Source: Bombyx mori
Taxonomy: Eukaryota > Arthropoda > Insecta > Lepidoptera > Bombycidae
DNA length: 64,000 bases
Direction of reading: 5' to 3'
NCBI RefSeq assembly: GCF_030269925.1
Contig: NC_085127.1
Coordinates: 3,913,501-3,977,500, forward strand
A program made the translations under genes and the position numbers. The notes under the pieces were generated by a model that was given only the letters and a program-made list of their open reading frames with translations, did not search any database and had not been told where the DNA came from. Below are positions 1-10,355 of the stretch, piece after piece (position 1 is the stretch's first letter; each line of letters starts with the position of its first letter).

Positions 1-117
1 CAACCGAGGATCTCTCCTTGGTTACTAAAGTCGATAGTTATTTTTCGTGTTAATGGCTGAGTTGGGTCAAAATACTCTTGGGCCACTGAGAACTGTAGTA
101 AGTCATGCACAGAATGT

Positions 118-428
118 TTTTTTCCTTCTTTTTTTACCTACTCTAGTAACCTCGAGGGATTATTCTAAATTCGCCGAATTAGTAGGTGAGTTCACGGGAC
201 TCAAACCTGATGACGTTGCTAACACTAACAGCAGTCCTTCGCAGAATCTTCCACCGGATCGGAAACGCGACCCACTGAGAAGATTCAGCAAGAAACTCAG
301 TGGGCTGTGTCTGTGGGTTAATTTACTTGCCGAGCCTTTCTTCGCAAGCGACGGGTTTGACGAGAACGGTGACCGGTGCTTTAGTTACCTGAAAGCACCG
401 TTAGTGGATCGGGAGGATCCGATCTAAG
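118..428 (-). mobile_element. 5'-truncated Jockey-type LINE 3' end
   Basis: Shares the block around CCACCGGATCGGAA / AACTCAGTGGGCT with the other 3'-end copies and with the 3' UTR of the complete element. Reads as minus strand, with the T-rich (poly(A)) side to the left. The open frame here is a chance reading of 3' UTR. Confidence 0.75.
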
Positions 429-585
429 CGAATGATAATATAATGTATTATCTGGATTCGATATGATTAGTGTAAGAGATATATCTCTTCCCACTTCTGC
501 AAAGGTATCTGATTCCGAATCAAGTAATATTTTGTAGGTATGTTATCTCGCAGTTAGGGACATAAATGTCTGCTTCTGATATAAT

Positions 586-870
586 TTTTTTTTTTTTTTT
601 TTTTTTTTTTCGGGTGGTAATCCTCATGGACTACCTCCGCCTGGGGAAAGCGGAGGGGCGTGCCGGACTCCTACCGGCTAAAACCACCCCGGTGTCCACC
701 CACACGTGCGCGCAGGGCCGCGGGAATCCAAATTCTTCCGCAGCCCCACACCAGTGCTGGCCCGGTCTGTCCAGGCCTCGTCTCCTGCACGGGGTAGTGA
801 GGCGTTCAGCTACTCCGTGCATCGCCTCAGAGGCACGCGCCGACACCCGCACGCGCCATAACTATAGATT
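586..870 (-). mobile_element. 5'-truncated LINE 3' end, probably R1-like
   Basis: A T-run at 586-610 (poly(A) on the minus strand) is followed by about 260 bp of GC-rich sequence unlike its AT-rich surroundings. The layout matches the R1-clade 3' end at 49.2 kb, but the sequence is a different family. No clear target duplication seen. Confidence 0.5.
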
Positions 871-879
871 TCTTGTTCC

Positions 880-1329
880 AAATAAATAGGAAATATTTTT
901 GGCTTGATTACATTCCGCTAAAATTATTGGCAAATGAAAAAATTGGTTAGGATACTCTTTAGGTTGGACACAAATAAATTCGTACAAATGACTATTTACT
1001 TGTACGTTCAAAGTCTCTGATATTTTTAAGGTATACATATCATTAACTTAATAAGTTATTTATTTTATAATGAAAACGAGAAAAAATATGTCGAACGCTT
1101 TTTGATTATTCAATCGAACAAAATCGAGCGCCAGTTCAATCTATATTTCATGTGGAACATACTGCACATGCTCGACTGAACAGCTGATGCGAGAGTATTT
1201 AAAGGCGATGAATTAACGAAGATACCTAAATAAATTGATGAAGACTGATTCAGCTGAATACACCCAAAGATCAAACGACTTAATCAACTAGTGCTGACGA
1301 TCTTAGCATCGCTGAAATATCAAATCACC
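880..1329. other. No gene seen
   Basis: AT-rich sequence without a coding frame or a repeat I recognise. Confidence 0.6.
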
Positions 1330-1785
1330 AGATCTGAACACATCTTGGCCTAAAGGTTGAGACACCCGTTGCACTCGTATCGAGCAAAGCCAGTGTGTTC
1401 GAATCCCACAGGCGAGTACCAAATTCCGTAATGAAATACGTACTTAATTTTAATAAATGTTAGCGAATGACTTCCACGGTGAAGGAATAGCATCGTGAAA
1501 TAAAAATCATACGGCACAAATTATAATTTGCGTTATGACTAATGGTAGGGCGTTTTATGAGCCCGCACGGGTATGTACCACCAACCTGCCTGTTTCTGCC
1601 GTCAATTAGTAATGCGTTTCGGTTTGAAGGGTGGGGCAGTCGTTATACTGTAAAAACTGAGACCTTAGAGCTATTATCTCAAGGAGGTGGCATTTACGTT
1701 GTAGTGGTCTATGGGCTCCGGTAATCACTTAATCCACCATCAGGTGGGCTGTGAGCTCGTTCACCCACCTAAACAATAAAAAAAG
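1330..1785 (+). mobile_element. Bm1 SINE, old near-full-length copy
   Basis: tRNA-derived head with B-box-like gtgttcgaatcccac, the middle segment around aaatacgtacttaa, and the Bm1 3' half ending in a Bm1-like aacaataaaaaa. Many substitutions and small gaps indicate an old insertion. Confidence 0.8.
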
Positions 1786-1919
1786 ACAATTCCAATCATC
1801 GTGGCTAAGATGCTCGACAACGAAGAGTCCTGAAAGGCGATGATCGACTCCTACCAGTCCACCATCTCGCAGAAAGAGTAGATGGGTGTGAAAGGCAACT
1901 TTACTCTCTCACCGAAGAC

Positions 1920-2305
1920 TGACGCACAGCTGCCTATTTCTGTCGCGAAAGAGTAGTGCGTTTCGGTTTGAAAGACGGCGTAATCGGAACGGTAGGGGTT
2001 GTGCTTACAACAAAAACTTACACTTAGAACTTATGTCTTAAGGCTGATGGTTGCATTTACGTTGTTCATGTCCATAGGTTCCGGTGCTCACTTAGCACAA
2101 GGTTGGCCTCGAGATCGTCGACCCATCTATGGCAATAAAAAGCCAATGCAGAACTCAATAAATCTGAAAATGATGGTAAAAACCCACCATCATTTTCAGA
2201 TTTTGTTTGTGGTACTAGTTATTGTAAGCTCTCCACACGTAGATCCTACGACTCTGCCTGTTTCTGTCTTTAAAAGGTCATGCGTGCTTTTTGGACGGTA
2301 AAACA
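1920..2305 (+). mobile_element. Diverged Bm1-like SINE fragments
   Basis: 1,920-2,160 follows the Bm1 3' half (tgcgtttcggtttgaa, then ggcaataaaaagcc) with heavy divergence. 2,220-2,300 repeats a still weaker Bm1-like segment. An inverted repeat lies between them: TGATGGT and nearby bases around 2,165-2,210 fold on AAAATCTGAAAATGATGG-type arms. Confidence 0.5.
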
Positions 2306-2309
2306 GCAA

Positions 2310-2838
2310 CAGCCCTTATTATATAGACCCAAGACTTAGATCAAAGTCCAAGTCCTTAAGTCCAAATGTGTATCTCGTATACCGGTATTTACTATAAAGA
2401 AAAAAACACAAAATAATAGAAAAACGGTTAATGACCGACCGACCATGATACGAATGGCCTAAAAACGTACCGAATCAACTAAAAAAACAACCTCATAAAA
2501 CAGCATTAACAAAAAATATAGCCCTAGTAATTTTATTACGCAGATATTAAAAACATCTGGATTTGTAAGTACTCTGGGTTTCGTGAATCTGTAACGATCC
2601 CTGCGAGACGCTAACGAATGATTAAAACAAACTAACTGTTGAATTATCACCAAAAATTTCCAGTGACCGTGTGGAAATGGTTTGAGAATTGTTTTCAGCA
2701 CGTGGTACATCGTGCGAGAATGTTAGTTCTAACTCCTAATGTACACGAAAACTGTTTAGAATGGACATAGGAAGTTACAAAGTGATTTTACAATTTGCTG
2801 CACGTGTTAGGAGGAGATACTTCTTCTTTATACCCTTA
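2310..2838. other. No gene seen
   Basis: AT-rich; the only open frame, 2,459-2,710 minus, has no recognisable feature. Confidence 0.5.
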
Positions 2839-3056
2839 TCTATACTAATATATAAATCTACCGTGATTTTTACGGATGTTCCATTATAACTACTGAACCA
2901 TGCATCCGATTGACTTCAAACTTGGTAACCATGTAGAAACTATATGTACTTAATGGACAGGCTAATATTTATATGAGTGTTGGACTCGCTAATAATAATG
3001 ACAATAAATAATAATGTTAATTTTAAATGTCCAGCGAAGCATGCGAGTAGGGCTAG
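2839..3056 (+). mobile_element. Short non-autonomous Helitron
   Basis: 218 bp with the Helitron signature: preceded by A, starts TC, ends CTAG, followed by T, no target duplication. A related minus-strand copy with an internal tandem duplication is at 43.9-44.3 kb. Confidence 0.7.
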
Positions 3057-3309
3057 TCCTTTATATATCTAATGTGGGGTCGGCGCTGCATATCCTTTCT
3101 ATTCAAGTCTCACACGTGCTGTCTTTGGAGTCACACCTACCTCTCGCACTCCTTCGCATACCTTTGTCTCCAATGTTAGGACGAGATTAAAGATTGGTGA
3201 TCTATAAATAAATTGCTCGAAATAAGTATTGATTGTATGGTGATTAATCACTATATAAATTTTGTCAAATGTTTTTGTAATTGACCTCTTTTTATGCAGA
3301 TTTTTTTTT

Positions 3310-3532
3310 ATTAATCTAGATGGGTGGACGAACTCACAGCCCACCTGGTGTTAGCTGGTTACTGGAACCCATATGCATCAACAATGTATATGCTACCTAC
3401 ACACCTTGAGACATGAGTTCTAAGTCTCGGTTTTATCATAAAACGGCTGCTCCACCCTTCAAACCGAAACGCATTACTACTTCGCGGCAGAAATAGACAG
3501 GGTATACCTAACCGTGCGGACCTTAAGATGTC
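3310..3532 (-). mobile_element. Bm1 SINE 3' part, diverged
   Basis: Reads atgggtggacgaactcacag ... ttcaaaccgaaacgcatt ... cggcagaaatag on the plus strand, so Bm1 is on the minus strand. The tRNA-like head is absent. Confidence 0.75.
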
Positions 3533-3534
3533 CT

Positions 3535-4659
3535 AGTGAAACATATGCGTTCTTGTTGAAACTCCAAAAAAAGTTTATTGTTATTATTAGTTAGTGCTAT
3601 TATTAGCATAGTTGCAGGCCAGTCATTTGAATAAATCGATGTTTGTAAACTCACAATTTGCCACCGTGGTCATAATTTACTAGAACATTTCATACTAAAA
3701 TTCTTGTTTTCCTTATTGAGTAAATAGATCACCTCACAAACTAGTGTTAAAGGGTTAGCCGATCCAATAAGCAACCAAAATGGGAATGAAGTGCGGTGAC
3801 GGCGGAGTATTTTTTTTTTGACGTGACAACGTATTATAATTCGATGGAGCCGGCTGCAAGCACGTAAGAACATGACTCATGCGGCGTTACCTCGCTCTGA
3901 GGCGTTCCATTTGAGGTTTGAAGTGCAAGCGAGAGCGCGCAACGAGCGACAAAGAGGCATAATCGGCCTCCGGGTTTGGCAGCGTTCGACATCTGTCTCT
4001 CTCCTACTTGAGTGAGCGATGCATCCGCATGTTTTTAGCAACGATAATTGCGATAATTGAAAAATGAAACCATTCCATCAGTATTTTCTTATAACGCTGT
4101 CACGTTTAACTACCGTCAGTAAAATGACTTTACAGACAACCGATTTTTTTTTTATCAGCAATATTCCAATTTCAAAATTAACGCATGAATAACAAAACTT
4201 GCCACATCAAAATCATCACCAAAGATCAAATAGATTCACAGAATGTTTATTAAATATGTTCGTTCTTTTCTGAACTGTCACAAAAACACATTCATTAGAG
4301 AATGTTTGATTAAAAATTTACAAGCCTACCGAAGCGATGCGGAGTAACATGTTCAATTTCCTACCAACAATCACATTATTCTTACAATATCGAAGACACA
4401 GTCCAAATACACAGTACAGTAATGAAAGCGTGTATTTATGAATTAAATACATAAGGCAGCGGCCTGGATATAATATGACCGCTAACGTCCACAAGCGTTG
4501 ATGACCATTTACCATTACATAAAAAATAAATCGGAATAAGTTTGAAAACATTTCGTATCGAGTATTGCGTGTCTGAGTATTGAAATTCTGGAAGCAGGTA
4601 CCAATTCGAATGAGTCCCATGATGAACGTATAAATATATTAGAAATAAACCCACAAAAA
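3535..4659. other. No gene seen
   Basis: Mostly AT-rich. A GC-richer patch at 3,880-4,030 (gcgagagcgcgcaacgagcg) is unexplained. Short frames at 4,318-4,778 look like chance. Confidence 0.5.
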
Positions 4660-5361
4660 CTCTCATTAATTACCAACGGTGGCCATATAAAAAATAACTT
4701 CGAATTAGTAGTACACCGGTAAGAGTAACGCCATCTATCACCGAATGGCCGAACGAATATCAAAGGATCTAGTAACATCTAGAACGCTCGAGAAGTATAA
4801 CGCCATCTATTTTCAGATAGCGGAAACACAATACTCGACTTTTGTGGAATATTCTCGATAATTCTAGGGATGAGGTATCGGCTATAAAACGTTGCAGAGA
4901 TGGCACGCAGTCAGTCAGTAATCGGAACTACTCGAAACGAAACAGCGAACGGATTGAATTGTATTTTTTTGAATTGTTTTTTTGTATACTGTAAATATGT
5001 TTTCTTGTTTTAAAAAAAAAAAAAAAAAAATAGTTGAGAAAATACAAAAAAAAAAAAAAAAAAGCCCGCTGAGTTTGTTTCGCCGGTTCTTCTCAGGACT
5101 GTGGCTTTTTTTGGAACCGGTGGTAGAGTTAACATTTTCTTTTACATTTTGACATTCAACAAGTGTGTTTTTGATGACATCCAAGTTGAAATAAATGATT
5201 TTGAATTTGAATTTGAATTTGAATCACCTGAAGCGAAGCGGAAGAAGCGAATGGAGAATTTTAAAGTGTTTGTGAAGTGTTTTAAGTGTTCTAAGTGCTA
5301 ATACAGTGCTAACTTGTAATTCGGTAGAGTTTTTATTTATCCCACGCCCCAGCACGTAACA
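4660..5361 (+). mobile_element. Possible solo LTR interrupted by a LINE/SINE tail
   Basis: tataaaac at 4,883 followed about 30 bp later by cagtcagtc, and an ending ...acgtaaca at 5,361, are LTR-like. Between them, 5,064-5,224 matches the lepidopteran LINE tail (gagtttgtttcgccggttcttctcagg) ending in ttgaat repeats. No matching TG end or target duplication was found, so this is tentative. Confidence 0.3.
5064..5224 (+). repeat. Lepidopteran LINE/SINE 3' tail with (TTTGAA)n
   Basis: GC-richer block with cgccggttcttctcagg and ggaaccggtggtag, then aaataaatgattttgaattt repeats. This 3' end is common in lepidopteran CR1-like elements. Poly(A) runs lie just before it. Confidence 0.5.
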
Positions 5362-5426
5362 GTAGTATAAGTAATATTGTCGGTAATATTACACTGCGAT
5401 AGAAATAGGCACAACATTGACACGTG

Positions 5427-5668
5427 GTGGTAGGACCTCTTGTGAGTCCGCGCGGGTGGGTACCACCACCCCGCCTATTTCTGCCGTGAAGCAGTACATA
5501 ATGCGTTTCGGTCTGAAGGGTGGGGCAGCCGTTGTAACTATACTGAGACCTTAGAACTTATATCTCAAGGTGGGTGGCGCATTTACATTGTAGATGTCTA
5601 TGGGCTCCAGTAACCACTTAACACCAGGTGGGATGTGAGCTCGTCCACCCACCAAAGCAATAAAAAAA
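5427..5668 (+). mobile_element. Bm1 SINE 3' part
   Basis: ggtggtaggacctcttgtga to aagcaataaaaaaa, close to the consensus seen in the other copies. Lacks the tRNA-like head. Confidence 0.85.
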
Positions 5669-5751
5669 TAAAATAAAAAAAACGTAATTAGGTACAGTCG
5701 TTCTCACCCCCATACAAAATATACTTCCTAACATAACCATTAACATCCTAA

Positions 5752-6041
5752 TCTATATAAATACAAATTATTTGCTGTTCGTTAGTCTCGCTAAAACCCG
5801 AGAACGGCTGGACCGATTTGGCTAATTTTGGTCTTGAATTATTTGTGTAAGTCCAGAGAAGGTTCAAAAGGTAGATAAATATGAAAATGCTCGGAATTAA
5901 ATAAAAATAGCAATTTTGTTTTTCATTTGATGCGTCCCCCGTCGGACGAATTCTTATTGTTTGTTCTAAGTTTATTTTATACAAAAGGTTAGGTCTTTTA
6001 ATTATCGATTGAGGCACTACGAAGTCTGCCGGGTCAACTAG
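5752..6041 (+). mobile_element. Non-autonomous Helitron, uninterrupted copy
   Basis: 290 bp: A before TC at 5,752, CTAG at 6,038-6,041, then T. The same family occurs on the minus strand at 43,206-43,706 (with a second Helitron inside) and as a truncated copy at 14,320-14,585. This copy supplies the empty site for the nested insertion. Confidence 0.8.
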
Positions 6042-6044
6042 TAT

Positions 6045-7020
6045 TCAATAAAGAAACTACTGACTTTGTTGCACTGTGGCAAAATCGATACGTTATGAAA
6101 TAATGTCTACTTTGTCATTATAGGGTAAAAGGGATTTTATCAAAGCTCTTCAACGAAGTTAGTAGTCGTGTCGAGATAACGTGTATGATGAGTTAAGTAT
6201 ACAGCAGAATTCTTTACGTCCTATGCGACATTAATACCACTTTCCACATTAATTTTTATTTTATTTATTAATACGAAATAAAGTATTACAAACCATAAAA
6301 TTTTGTTAGTAAGTATTACTTATTAATCTATGTTAGTAACTGAGAAACCTAAAACAACTATTACACTATTTATTAAAAATTTCGTTTCCCAAGTCCAGTG
6401 TGTTTTAATGCCTTTTTTTATTGCCATTGTAGGCAGACTACCTTACGGCCCTAAGATTCAGAATTTTAACGGTAGGCAGCGCTTTGGCTCTGCCCCTAAT
6501 ATTGCTGAAGCCATGACTCTCACCATTAGATGGGCCATGTGTTCATCTGTCTACAAGGGCAATGAAAAAAGAAATTACACACTATAAAAACTGTTCGATA
6601 TGAAACCGATACGGTAATATCATAGGTCCCACTTTTGTTCGAAACCTTTTCCTCATATGTATGTTATGTAAATAAATTCAATAAGTCGGTACCCTGGACA
6701 TGGGGCTGTCATACGTAGATGCTCGCGGGCGACGATAATACAATTTATGCGCGCACTGAGACCCCGTTCCGATCAGGGCTGCTAAACATTACGAAGTTGA
6801 AGTCAATTTTATATTTAGAGCGGTATTTTAGTTTATCAACGTACAAAGGTACTCTCTGTTTGAAAGAGTTTGTCGCCAATTCATCTCACCCCATAATACG
6901 GTGGCAACCCTCTGTTAACGCAAAGCTGATTTGCATATGGGGTGCCTAATCGTAGACCGCGCTTAATGGCATGAAAAACAAGATTCGGCTATGGGTATTG
7001 TTTCCCCTTAAGAAATATAT
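6045..7020. other. No gene seen
   Basis: Frames at 6,330-6,587 and 6,719-6,949 show no domain, splice context or family resemblance. Confidence 0.5.
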
Positions 7021-7025
7021 ATAAC

Positions 7026-7267
7026 TGGTGGTAGAATCTGTTGTGAGTCCGCGCGGGTGAGTACTACCACCCTGCCTATTTCTGCCGTGAAGCAGTAATG
7101 TGTTTCGGTTTGAAGGGTGGGGCAGCCGTTGTAACTATACTTGAGACCTTAGAACTTATATCTCAAGGTGGGTGGCGCATTTACGTTGTAGATGTCTATG
7201 GGCTCCAGTAACCACTTAACACCGGGTGGGCTGTGAGCTCGTCCACCCATCTAAGCAATAAAAAAAA
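7026..7267 (+). mobile_element. Bm1 SINE 3' part
   Basis: Close match to the other Bm1 3' halves, ending ctaagcaataaaaaaa. No tRNA-like head. Confidence 0.85.
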
Positions 7268-7931
7268 CCCGTAAAAAACGAATACGTTTAACGACACTGT
7301 ATTGATAGAGATTTATCAAAATTTAAACGCAATTGAAATGTTTTTACGAAGCTGAAACAACAATTCCTATTAGACGATAGTGAGAATCGAAATTCAAAGG
7401 CTTTGTCTGAACAACGAGGACCCATGAATGATCCCCCTGTAACGTTATCAAACATTTAGAAGACAATAACATTGTCCGAAAGCCCTCCGCCGCCCATCGG
7501 ACCTAAACTACTCGCGGTAAACAAAAGAAACAGAACACGGTACAATATCACACCGTAATATAAATAATGTATAACCTATTTCCAGAAAGGATATTTTTCT
7601 TTTACAACTTTTTCTCGTGATATTGTCCGAATATCCCGGCATACATTCACCGATTTCGGTCTGTCAGATTTTTTATGTTTCACCCGTTTTTTTTTTTTTT
7701 GTGTTTGCCTTAAAAACTTTTCCCGGGCAATATCTTTGGGAGTAATAATTTCTCGTTTCGCGAAGGATGCCGCGGTTAAATTTTGTTTGTTTTACACGAC
7801 GAAACTTTCGAGTTCCGACCTCCAGAAGACGCAGGCAGCCCGGGGTAAATGTACATACGTAATATCCTTCCTTCATTTACTCAGATTAATAATTGAAATG
7901 TGAAAACATTAAAATTAACTTTATTAATTTT

Positions 7932-8394
7932 TTTAGATGTTTTGCAACGAAGTTGCTTATGGGACGAAACGAAGGGATACCCTAACCGGAAAAAAACGTC
8001 CGTAACGTAAGATTTTGACTAATTATGTGTAGTCTTAGTATGATGGCTATACAGTGTCTAATGTATAGTCTACGTGATGACAGTTATTATTATTATATTA
8101 TTATTATTATTAATACGTGAAACAAAAACTTTGTATCCCTTTTTACGAAAATACGGACGGAGGAGTATGAAATTTTCCACACTTATAAAGAATAAAGAGA
8201 AGAATAGCACAATGCTAATATTTTTTTAAATAATGCATAAAATATACATTAAATCAATAAAAAATCATAATAAAAAATGTATACCCGAATAATTATTTTC
8301 TTTATATATCGAATAGAACTTAAAATTAATATTTTTATAATAAGGACCTTCGTTCCTATCCGGTGTCCCACGACACCACACATCTTTTTTTTTT
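7932..8394 (+). repeat. Unclassified repeat family (copy 1), with Helitron 5' fragment
   Basis: Begins aacgaagttgcttatggg and ends cggtgtcccacgacaccaca; the same ends occur at 20,945-21,291. Subterminal aacgaagtt and its inverse face each other, suggesting a DNA transposon. Positions 8,093-8,260 are the 5' part of the Helitron family seen at 58.8 kb, without its TC. The Jockey LINE is inserted in the terminal T-run. Confidence 0.55.
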
Positions 8395-8729
8395 ATCAGT
8401 CCGACAGAAGCACCCGCCGCCTGCGGACGTGCTCATCGACCACTCAATCGCCCGGCCATTGTTCGCCTGGTTTTATTGTTAGCCCGGCCTTTGTTCACCC
8501 GGCTTTTGTTCGTGGCACATCTGCCGACAAAGTGTGTTCCTGGAAGTGTTTGTTTTGTTTTGGTTTATTTTTGTAGTTTCCTTTTTTTTGTTGTTCTTTC
8601 TTTTTCCTGCAATAATTGTGCCGCATCGCCACCTGTGTTCAATCGAACCGCTAAGTACCGAGAAGTTGGGGCCTCGCCGCAAGGCGAGTGTGTTTAAGAC
8701 CCGGGACAGCCCCACCTGGGTCAGACATC

Positions 8730-10352
8730 ATGGAAGCTTTATTTACAGAATTCCTCCGACTTCGCCACCCTAAGCTCACTTCTGAGTTTCTGGCTTTCAA
8801 GGCCGATCACGCCGTGAGCCCTCTCGCGGATTCCGCCGTGCTCGTCGCTCCCGCGTCGTACACCGCAGCGTCCGCCATGCCTGCCGCTCCCGCGTCGCCT
8901 ATACTAGTGGGTAAAACTGCTGCGTCGTCCGCCGTGACCGCCGCTCCCCTGGCGCGATCATCCGCGGGTTCCGTAGGGTCCGAGGGACGTCCTGCATCTG
9001 CCCGTAGGTCGCCTGCTCCCGAGCCTGCTGCCTCCTCGTCCTCCGACTCTGACTCGGACATGGAGGTCGACCTCGCCCCCGCCTCATCGATGGATGGATT
9101 CACCCTGGTAAAGGGTAAGAAGCGCGCTGCGGAATCCCGAGCTCCCGCGGCCGCTAAAATTAGTAAAGCCGCGAACGCGTCGCGCCCTCGCCCTCCGACT
9201 CCCGTCGCTCCCCCTGCCCGTGCCACACCGTCGCCGCGTCCAGTGGCACAAAATAAAACTCAGACCCCTCCCCCGGTAATCCTTCAAGAGAAGGCAGCTT
9301 GGGACCGAGTTTCCCTGGCCCTTCAGGCCAAAAAAATTAATTTTATCAGCGCCCGTAACCTCGCGAATGGGATTCAAATTAAGGTAACGACACCCGACGA
9401 CCATAGGGCCCTCTCAAGCTACCTCCGAAAGGAGCGTATAAGTTTCCACACTTATACGCTTCAGGAGGAGCGTGAACTTCGCGCGGTCATACGCGGCATC
9501 CCAAAGGAATTAGATGCCGATCTCGTCAAGGCCGACCTTCTAGAACAAGGTCTGCCGGTCAATTCCGTGCACCGCATGCACACAGGACGCGGGAGGGAGC
9601 CATACAATATGGTTCTCGTCGCTCTCCAGCCTACCCCCGAGGGCAAGCAAATTTTCAACGTACGAACAGTCTGTAGGCTTTCCGGAATAACCGTCGAAAC
9701 CCCTCATAAAAAAGGCACTCCGAGCCAGTGCCATAACTGTCAGTTGTACGGGCACTCTTCCCGTAATTGCCACGCGCGCTCCCGATGCGTCAAGTGTTTG
9801 GGCGATCACGCCACGAGCCTTTGCACTCGCGATCAAAAAACCGCTACGGAACCGCCTAGCTGCGTCCTGTGCCGAACACAGGGTCACCCCGCGAATTACC
9901 GTGGTTGCCCCCGAGCCCCTAAAATAAATCGCCGCGTCGCCCGCCAAAACCGCCTCCGAGCTTTCGGCCCAGACATCAAAGCCACGGCACCCTCTGTGCC
10001 GAAGGCTAAGCCTGCTTTCGTGCCGGCGTCGGTGCCCAGCGTCTCGGCCTGGGCTAAACCGTTGCCGTACACGAACACGGCTACAACTCTCTCCCCCGCG
10101 ACTCATCCCACCCCCGCGATACGTCCCTCCCTCGCGACTCGTCCCTCTCCCGCGACCTGCCCTCCGACCGCGTCCGACAATCTCGCTCTAGCGATCGACT
10201 TTTTTCAGTCGATCAACTTTGATCGCGTTAATGCTTTGGGCGACGCCATCCACGCCGCCTCCACTGCACAACACTTTATCGCCGTTGTGCAAGAATACGC
10301 TGACGTATACGCGTCGTTAAATACGTACGTCCTCCCCTCACTCCGCCGGTAA
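8730..10352 (+). CDS. LINE ORF1, gag-like nucleic-acid-binding protein
   Basis: 540 aa from the ATG at 8,730; an in-frame ATG 42 nt upstream (8,688) is less likely because the 14 added residues look like 5' UTR. Role: packages element RNA in the retrotransposition RNP. The N-terminal third is low complexity (Ala, Pro, Ser) with an acidic Ser/Asp run (SSSSDSDSDME). A central region around YLRKERISFHTYTLQEER resembles the PRE_C2HC-type domain of Jockey gag. Three CCHC knuckles follow at residues 334-393: CHNC..H..C, CVKC..H..C, CVLC..H..C. The tail is repetitive (ATHPTPAIRPSLATRPSPAT). It ends TAA, followed by one codon and the ORF2 ATG in the same frame. Confidence 0.92.
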   Translation: MEALFTEFLRLRHPKLTSEFLAFKADHAVSPLADSAVLVAPASYTAASAMPAAPASPILVGKTAASSAVTAAPLARSSAGSVGSEGRPASARRSPAPEPAASSSSDSDSDMEVDLAPASSMDGFTLVKGKKRAAESRAPAAAKISKAANASRPRPPTPVAPPARATPSPRPVAQNKTQTPPPVILQEKAAWDRVSLALQAKKINFISARNLANGIQIKVTTPDDHRALSSYLRKERISFHTYTLQEERELRAVIRGIPKELDADLVKADLLEQGLPVNSVHRMHTGRGREPYNMVLVALQPTPEGKQIFNVRTVCRLSGITVETPHKKGTPSQCHNCQLYGHSSRNCHARSRCVKCLGDHATSLCTRDQKTATEPPSCVLCRTQGHPANYRGCPRAPKINRRVARQNRLRAFGPDIKATAPSVPKAKPAFVPASVPSVSAWAKPLPYTNTATTLSPATHPTPAIRPSLATRPSPATCPPTASDNLALAIDFFQSINFDRVNALGDAIHAASTAQHFIAVVQEYADVYASLNTYVLPSLRR

Positions 10353-10355
10353 TCA

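Noticed and set aside
5748..6017. 89-codon minus-strand open frame
   Set aside because: Lies entirely inside a non-autonomous Helitron; the same sequence occurs in two other copies without conserved coding.
8807..10106. Minus-strand open frames inside LINE ORF1
   Set aside because: Antisense shadows of a GC-rich coding region; the plus strand has the zinc knuckles.
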